From Strigamia acuminata (lineage: Eukaryota; Arthropoda; Chilopoda; Geophilomorpha; Linotaeniidae): a DNA stretch of 64,000 nucleotides. The stretch spans positions 2,714,501 to 2,778,500 of the forward strand of contig OX442318.1 in assembly GCA_949358305.1 (NCBI GenBank), given 5' to 3'. The notes beneath the pieces are model-generated. The model saw only the letters and a list, made by a program, of their open reading frames with translations, ran no database searches and was not told where the DNA came from. Each line of letters starts with the position of its first letter. Position 1 is the first letter of the stretch. The position numbers and the translations under genes were made by a program. This document shows, one piece after another, positions 22,546-32,729 of this stretch.

Positions 22546-25500
22546 TTAGAAAACTTCTTTGCGAAACGTGAATCCAAATTCGTCGCACTTGACCTGCAAC
22601 ATCCGGCCCAGTTCTGGGGGCCCACAGTAAAAGACTGTCACTTTACCTTTTTTTTGTTCGGAGATTTGTTTGAAAACCTGGAATGAGTGATTGAGATGAT
22701 AAGAAATGGGGGAAAAAAATCTAATTAAAAATAGCATTTTGGGGATGAGGTTTTTTTTTTATGTTACTTTTGGGCTACAGTAGTTTGGCAAAATGTGAAA
22801 ATGAAACTAGGATTGCAAGTTTATTTCTTCCGGGAAAAATTTAAAGATTTGGAAGATTTGCTAAAGATTTCAGAGATTTTGAAGATTTGTTAAAGATTTG
22901 AGAGATTTTATAGATATGCTAAAGATTTGAGAGATTTTTAAGATTTCCTAAAGATTTTTAAAATTTTGAAGATTTAGCTAAAGATTTTAGAGATTTTGAA
23001 GATTTGCTAAAGATGATAGATTTTGAAGGTATTTCCTAAAGATTTTAGAGATTTTGAAAATTTCCTAAAGATTTCAGGGATTTTTAAGTTTTCGAAAATT
23101 TACTAAAGATTTCAGGATTTTGCTATAAATTTAAAAATTTTAGGATTTCAGATGGATTTCAGGTGAATTTCATGTGGATTTTGCACGATTTCCCAAGATT
23201 TCTTTAAACATTTAGCTAGAATTTCCGCCACAATTTTAATATTTCATGGGATTTCAAAAAATGTTATGGGATTTCAAGAAATTTTATAGGATATCAAGAC
23301 ATTTTATGAGATTTCAAGAAATTGTATGGGATTTCAAGACATTTTATGAGATTTCAAGAAATTTTATGGAATTTCAAGAAATTTTATGGAATTTCAAGAA
23401 ATTTTATGGGATTTCAAAAAATTTATGGGATTTCAAGAAAGAAATTTTATGATATTTCTGGGATTTCGTGCTAAAGCTACCATAGTTGGTACCGTACGTA
23501 CTTTATTCCAATTCGGCCTGCCAGCTTGGGTCCTAGTCTTCAGTCCCGTTATCAAATCCCGCTTCTCCCTTTCGTGTAACAAATCAAGTGCTAGCTGCAG
23601 TCCCAATGCCTTCATGTCCGCCCGCTGTAGGGCCGAAGTGATGTACATGTGCATGTCGAGGAACCTCTCCATGGCGCCACCCAATTCAGCCTGTTCGATC
23701 TCCAATTGAGAAAGGAGGTTGACGAACCACTCGAATGATCTCTGGTCACGGTTGATCCAGAAAAAGTCCACTTTCTGCAGATTCATCACGCTCTGCGGCA
23801 CTTCGCCGGTCCAAGCGTGTTGACATTTTGGACACGTATGGCGCTCCTTCCAGTAACGCCGCATGATGCTTTGCAGGATACTGGCGAATGGGGTGACACC
23901 AATGCCTGTTGCTATCAGAACAGCATGCTGGGCACGGAAAATGTGGCTGGAGGGGGCTCCGAAAGGACCGTCCACAAAAACCTGAAAAACGATTTTTCAA
24001 CAACTCAATATCAATTTTTTAAACGACTGAACATCGATTTTTAATCGACTAAACATCGATTTTTAATCGACTAAACATCGATTTTTAATCGACTAAACAT
24101 CGATTTTTAATCGACTAAACATCGATTTTTAATCGATTAAACATCAATTTTTAATCAATTAAACATCGATATTTAATCGACTAAACATCGATATTTAATC
24201 GAATAAACATCGATATTTAATCGACTACACATCGATATTTAATCAACTAAACGTCGATACTTCATCGACAAAACATCGATACTTAATCGACTATACATCG
24301 ATAGTTAATCGACTAAACATCAATCTCAAATCGACTAAACATCAATCTCAAATCGACTAAACATCAATCTCAAATCGACTAAACATCAATCTCAAATCGA
24401 CTAAACATCAATCTCAAATCGACTAAACATCAATCTCAAATCGACTAAACATCAATCTCAAATCGACTAAACATCGACACTTAATCGACTAAACAAATCT
24501 AAATCGACTAAGCATCGATATTTCATCCACAAAGACTCTCAAACCTACCTCTAATGGTTTCCTCAGTGCATTGGTATTTGCTATTGATTCTCTCCTTGGC
24601 GAGACTATCTTAACCGTCTCCAATTCCCCATCATCAGAACTATCACCTTCTTGTATTGTATCCGGCACCGGACTCAGTTGAACCACATTCGGCTTATGCC
24701 TCAAATACTTAAAACTCTGCCCCATTGAAGCCTTATTCCTCCCACTAACACTACTGCCGCTGACAGTTGCACGAGCACGCCGTAAAATCTTCTCGTCAAA
24801 AGACTTATCGGAAGCCGACCGGGGATTTTCCCGAGACAGAAAAAGTTTCTCTCTATGCTTAACCCTTTCTTCAACATCTGGTAACGACCGGGATGCAGTC
24901 AGCTGCTTGTGCAAAGGGCTCAACCGCAGCGGCGATGGCATCGGCACGGCCAAATTGTCTGCAGAAAGCGCAGTCTCCGCTATCCCTTGCCGAAGATTCT
25001 CTTCCTCCTTTTCCTCAGACTCAAACGATAAGTTATGGTTACCGAGATCGATTCTGACCGATTTCTTTGGAGAGACTTCCTGTTTCAGCTTCATTCCTTC
25101 GTTCCCATTAACTTCTTCGACAACTATGGGCACGGACTCCAGTCTCTGCAACCGGCGACGCTGAGCTTCCACGTAGTCATGCAACCGGCTGGTCCATTCC
25201 CCAATGGCCCTAATGTGGAGCCACAAAGAGTCTTCTTGTTCCGGCGCGCTGCTTAAGGTGAAGGGATGCCACTCGGATTTGGCAATTGCAGGTATCCGAA
25301 CGAAGATGTAATCTCCTGGACAGTAATTGAAGTTCGATGGCTTCCGAATGACCAAATGGGTGACTTTCGATGGTAGGAGAACTCCTTCAGTTACCATGGT
25401 CTTACCGTGACTCATGGCTAAACGGACTCCGCGGAGTATTCGTTCCAGTATATAGAGTACGGCAGGAACCACAAACCATTTCCAGAAGCTGGGCCCATGA

Positions 25501-28500
25501 AGAATGAGTAGAAAAAAGAACAAGACATATAGTTGATGGGTCCAATAGAAAACCTGAAGAAAGAAATTAGATTTACAACTCAAAACACAAAGATTCCCAA
25601 AGACTATCATTAGGTCCCAAAGTGTCCTAGACAACTCCGAAACAAAACCACTAGAAAAGATTCCCAATCAAAGACAAGTGGACATGGACCGTAAGTAGAA
25701 TACTTGTGCCGGGATTTAGGTCATGCACGCCGCTGTCTGTGGAACAACGTTTTTACAGACCCAAAACCAAGATAACCCAGTTGAAGGCAGGTGGTAGACT
25801 TTCTTGCCCTAAGAACAGTGCCTTAAACGGGGATGAGAAACAACTGACAGGGCTGGACTGGGAACAAATTTATTGCTGGGAAATCTGGGTGTCTGGGCCA
25901 CAATTAATGTAGTCGGGACAGGCCACAGCAGGCCGCGACAGGCCACAGCGGCCACGGGCCACCGGGAAACTCCCAGTAGCCTGCCGGGCCAGTCCAGCAC
26001 TGACAACCGAGATACCCTGCCGGTCACCCATCCATGTACTAACCAGATCCAATGCCCGTGGCCCGTTCCTGGCCCGACCCATCCAGATTTCCCGGTAATA
26101 AATTTGTACCCAGTCTAGCCTTGTCCAATGCCGCTCAACTTGCGAGTTCTAATGGAAGCAGATGACCAAAAGCCGTTCCTAGCACAAGTTATGCCACTGC
26201 CTTTCGATAACGTTAAACACACACCTCGAATTTGCCACTCTTGCGGACGCAGCGTAGGGAACAGAGGATCATGATGAGTAGAACCAGGAATAGGAGATCC
26301 CCAGTGATGGATGCACAGCCTGGGATCAAGCCCCCTGAATTTGATTTTGTGGTGAAGAGATAATCGCTAGTGGTCAAGTTGGTATTCGATGTCTCCGCTA
26401 GAGTGTCTAGTGTCATAAAAAGCAAGCTAGTTAATTACATCTTCCAGAAACAAACAAACAAATAAATAAATAAACTCACAGTAATTGCAGACATGCATGA
26501 CTGTGTGAACTAGAGCAAATCCAACGATTAAAGAGCCGGCGAGTTTATGGAACAGAATATGGTCATCTAACGGCAATATGGAACTCATGCCATTCGACCG
26601 GAGCCAAGTGATGCAATTTCTCAGCATGAAAACAAGCACCATTGTGCAAGTAAAATTCAAACATTGCCCTAGAATATTTAAAAAAAAAATTACTTTCTAC
26701 CACCACCAGAGCGCGCTACCATCCAAAGCAAAACTACAAATAAAACAAAAACAAAATCAAAACTCACCACATGCACGCGCTAGAATAACAAATCCGCTCG
26801 AATTTCGATATTGGTAAGCCCTGGATGCAAACAACGCAACGTTTACGAGCAAAAACAAGCCCAAAAACACTAAAAACACTTGGTTGTTGCGTACGTAGCG
26901 CCATTTTGCCCAATGCGGCAGCCATGTTTGCAAACGATGGAGCGCACTAAGAGGTGGTTCGGGCCGGGGCGGAATCAACCAACGTTCGATACTCGTTGAC
27001 AAATTCTCTAAAAGTCCGTCGTGTTTGGCCAATTGCGCTTTTAATGCCTCAAATGTAATGGCGCCAGTGTTGCCCGGATCGGCGTCTTCGAAGAGCGCCG
27101 TAGTGAGATCTTCGATCTGTTCCTCGCTGAAGTTCATCCCGTTTTCCTCCATGCAGGCGCGCATCACGTGACGCAGTTCCGAGTGCTGGATGAATCCGTC
27201 GCCTTTAAAGTAAGTAGAAATAAATTTTCTGGTGTTTGTAAATAGCCGGGTGTGTTACCATCGAGGTCGTAAATCCGAAAGAGGAAGTTGATCTTGTCGT
27301 CCGGGCTCTGGCTGGCGAGATTCGCGATGGAATCGAGGAATTCTTCGAGCGAAACCGATCCCGAGCTGTCCCGGTCGAACACGCGGAAAACCCGCTCGGT
27401 GAAAAATGGCTGCCAAGAAAACCCGGAATTTATTTGCTTATTTATTTACTTGTTTGTTTATATTTTACGTTTTTGGATTTGATTAATTTTCGGAAATCCT
27501 GGAAATTTATTTCTTCTTGGCCTCTTGTTGCTTCACGAAAGACGTTTTGGACATGTTCGATGTCTTCCGGTGTGAGTCCCGAGCGTGGCCTGGAAAGTAC
27601 GGAAGAGTATTGGTGACATTTTTAAAAATGGTAAAAAGTTAAAAATTAAATGAAAAAATCATGGATAAATAATTTGGGAGATAAAAAAATAATATTTTTC
27701 ATTAAAAGAATAAAATATGGAAGTGTATAAGCGCCATTTATTTTTTTTTAAATTTAAATTTAAATTTATTAAAAATAATTTTTACGAATATGGGAGTGTA
27801 TAGGTGACATTTTGTTTTTAAAAAATTTAGAAACTCTTAAAATCAACATTTACTCAATTTGTCCAAAAAAATTTAATGTGGTCACATTAAATGTTTTTTT
27901 TTTTTAGAATTCCAATTTTACACAAGACAAACAATTTGTGATTCATTCAAACAAAATTCATCATTATAAAGAAAGCAGAATATTCATTACAACAAGACTA
28001 AAATAGTCTTGAAGTTCTGTTAATGCAGAGCAACAGAAACCGATACACATTTTCCCCACAAACAAGCTCAATCAACACACAAAATCACACTAATCCAAAA
28101 TGGATCCTCATTATGTCATTATCTAATCCAATTTAAACTGTGCTCATTCCAAAACAAAACAAAATCAGATAAAAGTCAATTTATCTAAAAATTAATCAAA
28201 ATAAACCCAAAAAAAAGATAAAATTTCAGCCACTTTTAACCATACAGGACCAAATTTCAGCTAATTTCAGCCAAAAATAACAAAATTGTAATTATTTTCA
28301 ACCATTTTCAACCAAAATGACCAAATATCAACACAAATAATCAAATTTCAGCCATTTTCAACCAAAAAGGACTAAATGTCATCTAATTTCAGCCTAAAAT
28401 GTCCAAATTTTAACAAAAGTAATCAAATTTTAACAAAAGTAATCAAATTTTAAGAAAAGTAATCAAATTTTAACAAAAGTAATCAAATTTTAACAAAAGT

Positions 28501-31162
28501 AATCAAATTTTAACAAAAATAATCAAATTTTAACAAAAATAATCAAATTTTAACAAAAATAATCAAATTTTAACAAAAATAATCGAATTTCAGCCAAAAA
28601 TAATCAAATTTTAGCCAAAAATGTCCAAATTATAACAAAAACAATCAAATTTCAGCCAAAAATGTCCAAATTTCAGCTGAAATGTCCAAATTTCAGCTGA
28701 AATGTCCAAATTTCTGCTGAAATGTCCAAATTTCTGCTGAAATGTCCAAATTTCCGCTGAAATGTCCAAATTTCAGCCAAAAATGTACAAATTTCAGCTA
28801 AAAATGTCCAAATTTCAGCCAAAAATGTCCAAATTTCAGTTAAAAATGTCCAAATTTCAGCTAAAAATGTCCAAATTTTAACAAAAATAATCAAATTTCA
28901 GCCAAAAATGTTCAAATTTCAGCTAAAATTTTCAAATTTCAGCCAAAAATGTCCAAATTTCAGCTAAAAATGTCCAAATTTTAGCTAAAAATGTCCAAAT
29001 TTTAGCTAAAAATGTCCAAATTTTAGCTAAAAATGTCCAAATTTTAGCTAAAAATGTCCAAATTTCAGCTAAAAATGTCCAAATTTCAGCTAAAAATGTC
29101 AAAATTTTAACAAAAATAATCAAATTTCATCCATTTTCAATCCAAAACAACCCAATTTCAGCCATTCCAACTAAAAACATTCAAATATCAGCCATTTTCA
29201 ACCAAAATTCACAACTGCTCACCAGCAAAGCCGAGGGGCATTACCAACAACCAAAACCCCAGCAAAAACAACCAAAAACCAAATCAAAAATCAAACAAAA
29301 CAAAACTAAAAAAAAACTCACCTCGCTTGTGTCAAATGTGCAAGAAACTCCATCACTTGATTGACAGTCACCACTTGGTCTTTATCAGTATCAATAAGAC
29401 GAAAAATGAGGTCTTGTACCTAAATAAAACGAATTAATTCAACACAAAGCATTTAATCAAAACGGAAACCGAAAAACTCACTTCGCGGTTCGTCACAATC
29501 TGATGGAAACTCTTGCTGTCTATTAGCGGATTTTTCGTGCAAATGATTGACAGGAGCGACGTGTGGAGATGCGAATCGACCCTGTTTCCGCTGCCCAAAC
29601 ATTTATTTCGTTTAAGATTTATTTCATTTGAAAATTTTAATTAATTTTACCTGACATGCGCACGCACGCCTGAAACGAGAACGTCCCGGTGTACAAATCC
29701 GTCCTTGTCCTCGTCCAATACACAAAAGAGGCAGCTGATGAATTCCTAGCAATATAAATACATTGTGAGGATTTGTGACGTCACAAGGCGCGTCATGGCC
29801 GGGCGAATTTGAAAATGCAAATTTGGTCGCTTGGATGTTTTGTTTTGGGGTTTTCCGAGTGGATTTGAGAGGATTGGTGAGTAAATTGGGTTTTGGGGAT
29901 GAATAATGTGGGTTTTATGTTTTATTTTGTGTTTTGTTTGGTTTTTTTGGGTTTATTTTAGTTTGGAATTTCGTCGCCGTGCGGTGGAGAAAAATGGCGG
30001 ATTGTTTAGTGATTAAAATTGAAATTAGCGTGAATGTCATTGAGGGATGTTCATTAAGGTTTTTTTTTAAGTTTTTTTTTAAGGTTAAGTAAAGAATGGG
30101 ATTTCAAGTGACAACAGTTGCATAAACAACTTTTTTTTTTCCTTTTTTTTTTTTTTTTTGTTGTGTTATGAGAATCGTGATCAGTGTCAACAAAAACTTG
30201 TTTTATAACTTGATAAATGTAAGTAAAGAGAATAAAAATGTTTAAAACATACTAATAAAAACATAAATAATAGCTGGAATGAGGTGAAAAAAGTGTAAAA
30301 CATCATTTTTTTCAGGTCAGATATTTTTTTTTTGGGGTTAAAATCCATTAAAACTTTACAAGTTTTTGTCTGTTAATTAAAAAAAATAATAAAAACAAAA
30401 AAAAACTAAAATATAAATTACCAAAAACAATCCAAAAATTGTAAAATGTCTTAAAAACTCATAAAAAGGTCCAAAAAAAATCAAAAAAAAAGAAAAATGA
30501 CCAAAAAAACCAATAAAAGTAGACCAAAATCTCAAAAAATTGCTACAGATCCAAAAAAACCAATAAATTATAATGACAAAATAAATCCCAAAATGCATAA
30601 ATGAAAAACCCAAAAAAATTAACTAGAAACAAAAAATACAATCAAACACAAAAAAAAACCCAAAAAATCCCAAAAAATCCCAAAAAATCCCAAAAAACGC
30701 CAAAAAAACAACCAAAACCTGCAAAAACAAACAACAAACCAAAAAAAACTTAAAAAAACCCTCCAAAACCAAACGAAAACCAAAAAAATTACCAATAAAA
30801 GTCTCCAAAACAGTCATCATAATCCATCTACCAAGAAATAATTTCAAGGTCAGTAAGATGAAATTCAACTTAAAAACTCGTCCTTGGCAACTCAAACAAA
30901 AAAAACAACCAAACTCAAAACCAAACAAAACAAAAAAACCAAAAACCAAAACAAAAAAACCCCAAAACCCCCAAAAAACACCAAAAAACACCAAAAAAAC
31001 CCCCCAAAAAAAACCCCAAACAAAAATCACCCAAACAAAAAACCAACTCACCTTCCTGCTTATCTGTTGTCTCAACACCCCCAGTGTCCACTCACTGCCC
31101 CCCCCACTCACCAACAGCGCCCTCAAATCACTCGCGTTTTGCTCTTTCTGCACTTCCATCAT
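22546..31162 (-). CDS. NOX5: NOX5-type calcium-regulated NADPH oxidase, paralogue A
   Basis: Twelve exons: 31052-31162, 29651-29745, 29482-29590, 29322-29419, 27469-27589, 27259-27409, 26768-27202, 26480-26668, 26225-26406, 24549-25553, 23502-23981, 22546-22677; phases agree, 1035 aa. N-terminus: two extra EF-like loops (about residues 48 and 115), then the four NOX5 EF positions, of which DRDSSGSVSLEE (190) and DLDGDGFIQHSE (226) look functional and the others are degenerate. Then the membrane core with haem-type His pairs (HKLAG..VHTVMH; FYWTHQL..LHGPSFW), FAD motif [16 protein letters not shown] motifs DGPFGAP, GIGVTPFAS, YCGPPELGRM and a C-terminal Phe. About 200 extra residues rich in Ser, Lys and Glu sit between the FAD and NADPH lobes. 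Calcium binding to the EF domain is known to switch NOX5 on. The start is the first Met of MMEVQKEQ; the next Met is equally possible. Confidence 0.92.
22830..23465. repeat. 20-bp minisatellites in NOX5-A last intron
   Basis: About 22840-23100: GATTTGCTAAAGATTTGAGA-type units. About 23240-23460: TTTTATGGGATTTCAAGAAA, 20 bp, about ten copies. They fill the intron between exons 11 and 12; reading frames through them are artefacts. Confidence 0.85.
23990..24530. repeat. AATCGACTAAACATCGATTTTT minisatellite (NOX5-A intron between exons 10 and 11)
   Basis: Some 24 units of 20-22 bp around AATCGACTAAACATCGAT, with sub-blocks ending in TTTTT, ATATTT or CTCA. The sub-blocks are clustered, showing local spread of variants. 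The array runs to within about 20 bp of the exon 10 donor at 24549. Confidence 0.88.
25848..26123. mobile_element. hAT-like MITE (NOX5-A intron between exons 9 and 10)
   Basis: Terminal inverted repeats of about 45 bp begin CAGGGCTGGACTGGG on the left and CAAGGCTAGACTGGG on the right (reverse complement), both followed by an ACAAATTTATT segment. The interior is rich in GGCCACAGC/GGCCACGGG. CAGGG-type ends suggest the hAT superfamily, but I find no clear 8-bp target duplication. Confidence 0.55.
28200..29135. repeat. ~21-bp minisatellites (NOX5-A intron between exons 4 and 5)
   Basis: Two linked arrays: TAATCAAATTTTAACAAAAG (about 28400-28600) and AAAAATGTCCAAATTTCAGC (about 28640-29110). The second has ordered sub-variants (TTCTGCTGAAA, TTCAGCTAAAA, TTTTAGCTAAAA) and gives Trp-Thr-Phe-Leu repeats in one frame; not a gene. 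Confidence 0.85.
29773..29786. promoter_or_regulatory. Perfect CRE palindrome in NOX5-A intron 1
   Basis: TTGTGACGTCACAA is a perfect 14-bp palindrome with a full CREB/ATF site, about 28 bp upstream of NOX5-A exon 2. A CpG-richer patch with AAAAATGGCGGATTG follows near 29990. Together they could mark an internal promoter; this is inference. Confidence 0.35.
29800..31051. other. NOX5-A intron 1, low-complexity
   Basis: Long A-rich and T-rich runs with CAAAAAATCC and CAAAAAACAC repeats (30390-31030). Open frames on both strands here arise from the strand asymmetry. No splice-supported exon was found. Confidence 0.6.
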
Positions 31163-31620
31163 CACCGGAGTTTAGTCGCACCTCATCATCATTAAAGTGG
31201 CATTTATGCACGTGATCACGTCACTCGTCACGTGACGTGGCTCGAGGCGTTCCATTTGGCGGGAAGAGCGTCGACGGACGTCGCACGCGTGCGGGGGCGA
31301 CGCGAAACGCGTGAAATTCACGGAAACCGGACTGGAGATGGCGCGCGGATTGGTCGTTTGGTGCGCGACTGAACGAGTGACATATTTGGACATTATTTGG
31401 GGTGACCTGGATGGGTTCGCTCACGCGGAGACCTGAGTTGTAATTATGCAAAGTGCAGCCAAAGGGTTGGCTCGGGAGGAGGAGAAGTGAGCAAATTGTA
31501 TGTGTAATGATTGACAAGTCGAGTGACATCATCTAGTTGACTGGTTCCACAACCTAGTTGTGTGAGGCGTGAGTGATGTTGTTGCTAATGCTCTGGTACG
31601 TTCAATTGGTCTTGATTGGC
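31163..31620 (-). promoter_or_regulatory. Promoter region of NOX5-A
   Basis: A CpG-rich stretch directly upstream of the start codon. GTCACGTGAC at 31227-31236 is a perfect ten-base palindrome with an E-box core, and CACGTGAT and TGACGT half-sites lie beside it. Two short upstream ORFs (ATGCCACTTTAA, and ATGATGATG ending six codons later at TAA) precede the start codon on the minus strand, if transcription begins above 31200. Confidence 0.45.
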
Positions 31621-31634
31621 TTTTGTTGGCGCTA

Positions 31635-32225
31635 ATAATAATGCTATTTTTAATGCAATTTTACAGTTTTAGTTGCAATAATGCACTTTTTGAGGTCATT
31701 TTGTAGTTTTAATTGCAATAATGCACTTTTTGGTGCTATTTTACAGTTTTAATTGCAATAATGCACTTTATAAAGCAATTTACAGTTTTAATTGCAATAA
31801 TGCACTTTTTTAAATGAAATTTTACAGTTTTATTTGCAATAATGCACTTTTTTTATTGAAATTTTACAGTTTTAATTGCAATAATGCACTTTTTTTAATG
31901 AAATTTTAGTTTTAATTGCAATAATGCATTTTATAATGCAATTTACAGTTTTAATTGCAATAATGCACTTTTTTGTGTCATTTTACAGTTTTAATTGCAA
32001 TAATGCACTTTTCGAGGTCATTTTGTAGTTTTAATTGCAATAATGCACTTTATAATGCAATTTACAGTTTTATTTGCAATAATGCACTTTTTTTATTGAA
32101 ATTTTACAGTTTTAATTGCAATAATGCACTTTTATAATGCAATTTTAGTTTTAATAGCAATAATGCACTTTATAATGCAATTTACAGTTTTAATTGCAAT
32201 AATATAGTTTATCGTCCAATAACAT
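31635..32225. repeat. AATTGCAATAATGCACTTTT minisatellite
   Basis: About a dozen units of 30-50 bp with the invariant core CAGTTTTAATTGCAATAATG followed by CACTTTTT of variable length. It lies upstream of NOX5-A, between two divergent genes. Confidence 0.85.
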
Positions 32226-32291
32226 AATTTTTTAGAGGAATTTTGCACTTTTTAGTTCAATTAATTAATTCTCGTAAAAACAACTCACAAC

Positions 32292-32510
32292 TTGAAACGT
32301 TCATTTCTTGACCTTCAGGTTTTGCTTTGTAATTTCGCACATTTCAAAATCACGCCTCCTTGTACCCGATTTATGAGATCACACGAACGAAGCAAATTAA
32401 TAATAAATCCGGATGCGGATTTAAAAACTCAGAAACCAGGTAAAACACAGGAAGCCAGACTACTATATCCACATTACTCACTATAAACACTCATAATTAC
32501 AGGAAATAAA
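32292..32510 (+). other. Possible small exon or ORF of unknown function
   Basis: A 64-codon frame begins at 32308 or earlier. An internal part is bracketed by an acceptor (TTCAG at about 32320) and a donor (CCAGGTAAAA at about 32440), which would give residues including CTRFMRSHERSKLIINPDAD. It is less repetitive than its surroundings and could be a 5' exon of the gene at 32730 or a separate small gene. I do not recognise it. Confidence 0.25.
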
Positions 32511-32729
32511 AAAATTAAATAAATAAAAATTAAAAAATTAAATGTCTTAACTTTATTTACATTTTTTGAAACAAAATAAACCACCAACCATCTGTTAACA
32601 AGTGTTTATTCAATGACTAAATGCATTCCCAATATTTAATCTCCGTTATCTCCAGTCGCCCTAACAACACAAGCATTTAATCGAAATAATCAACAAAAAT
32701 CAACACAAAAATTAAAAAAAACACACAAA

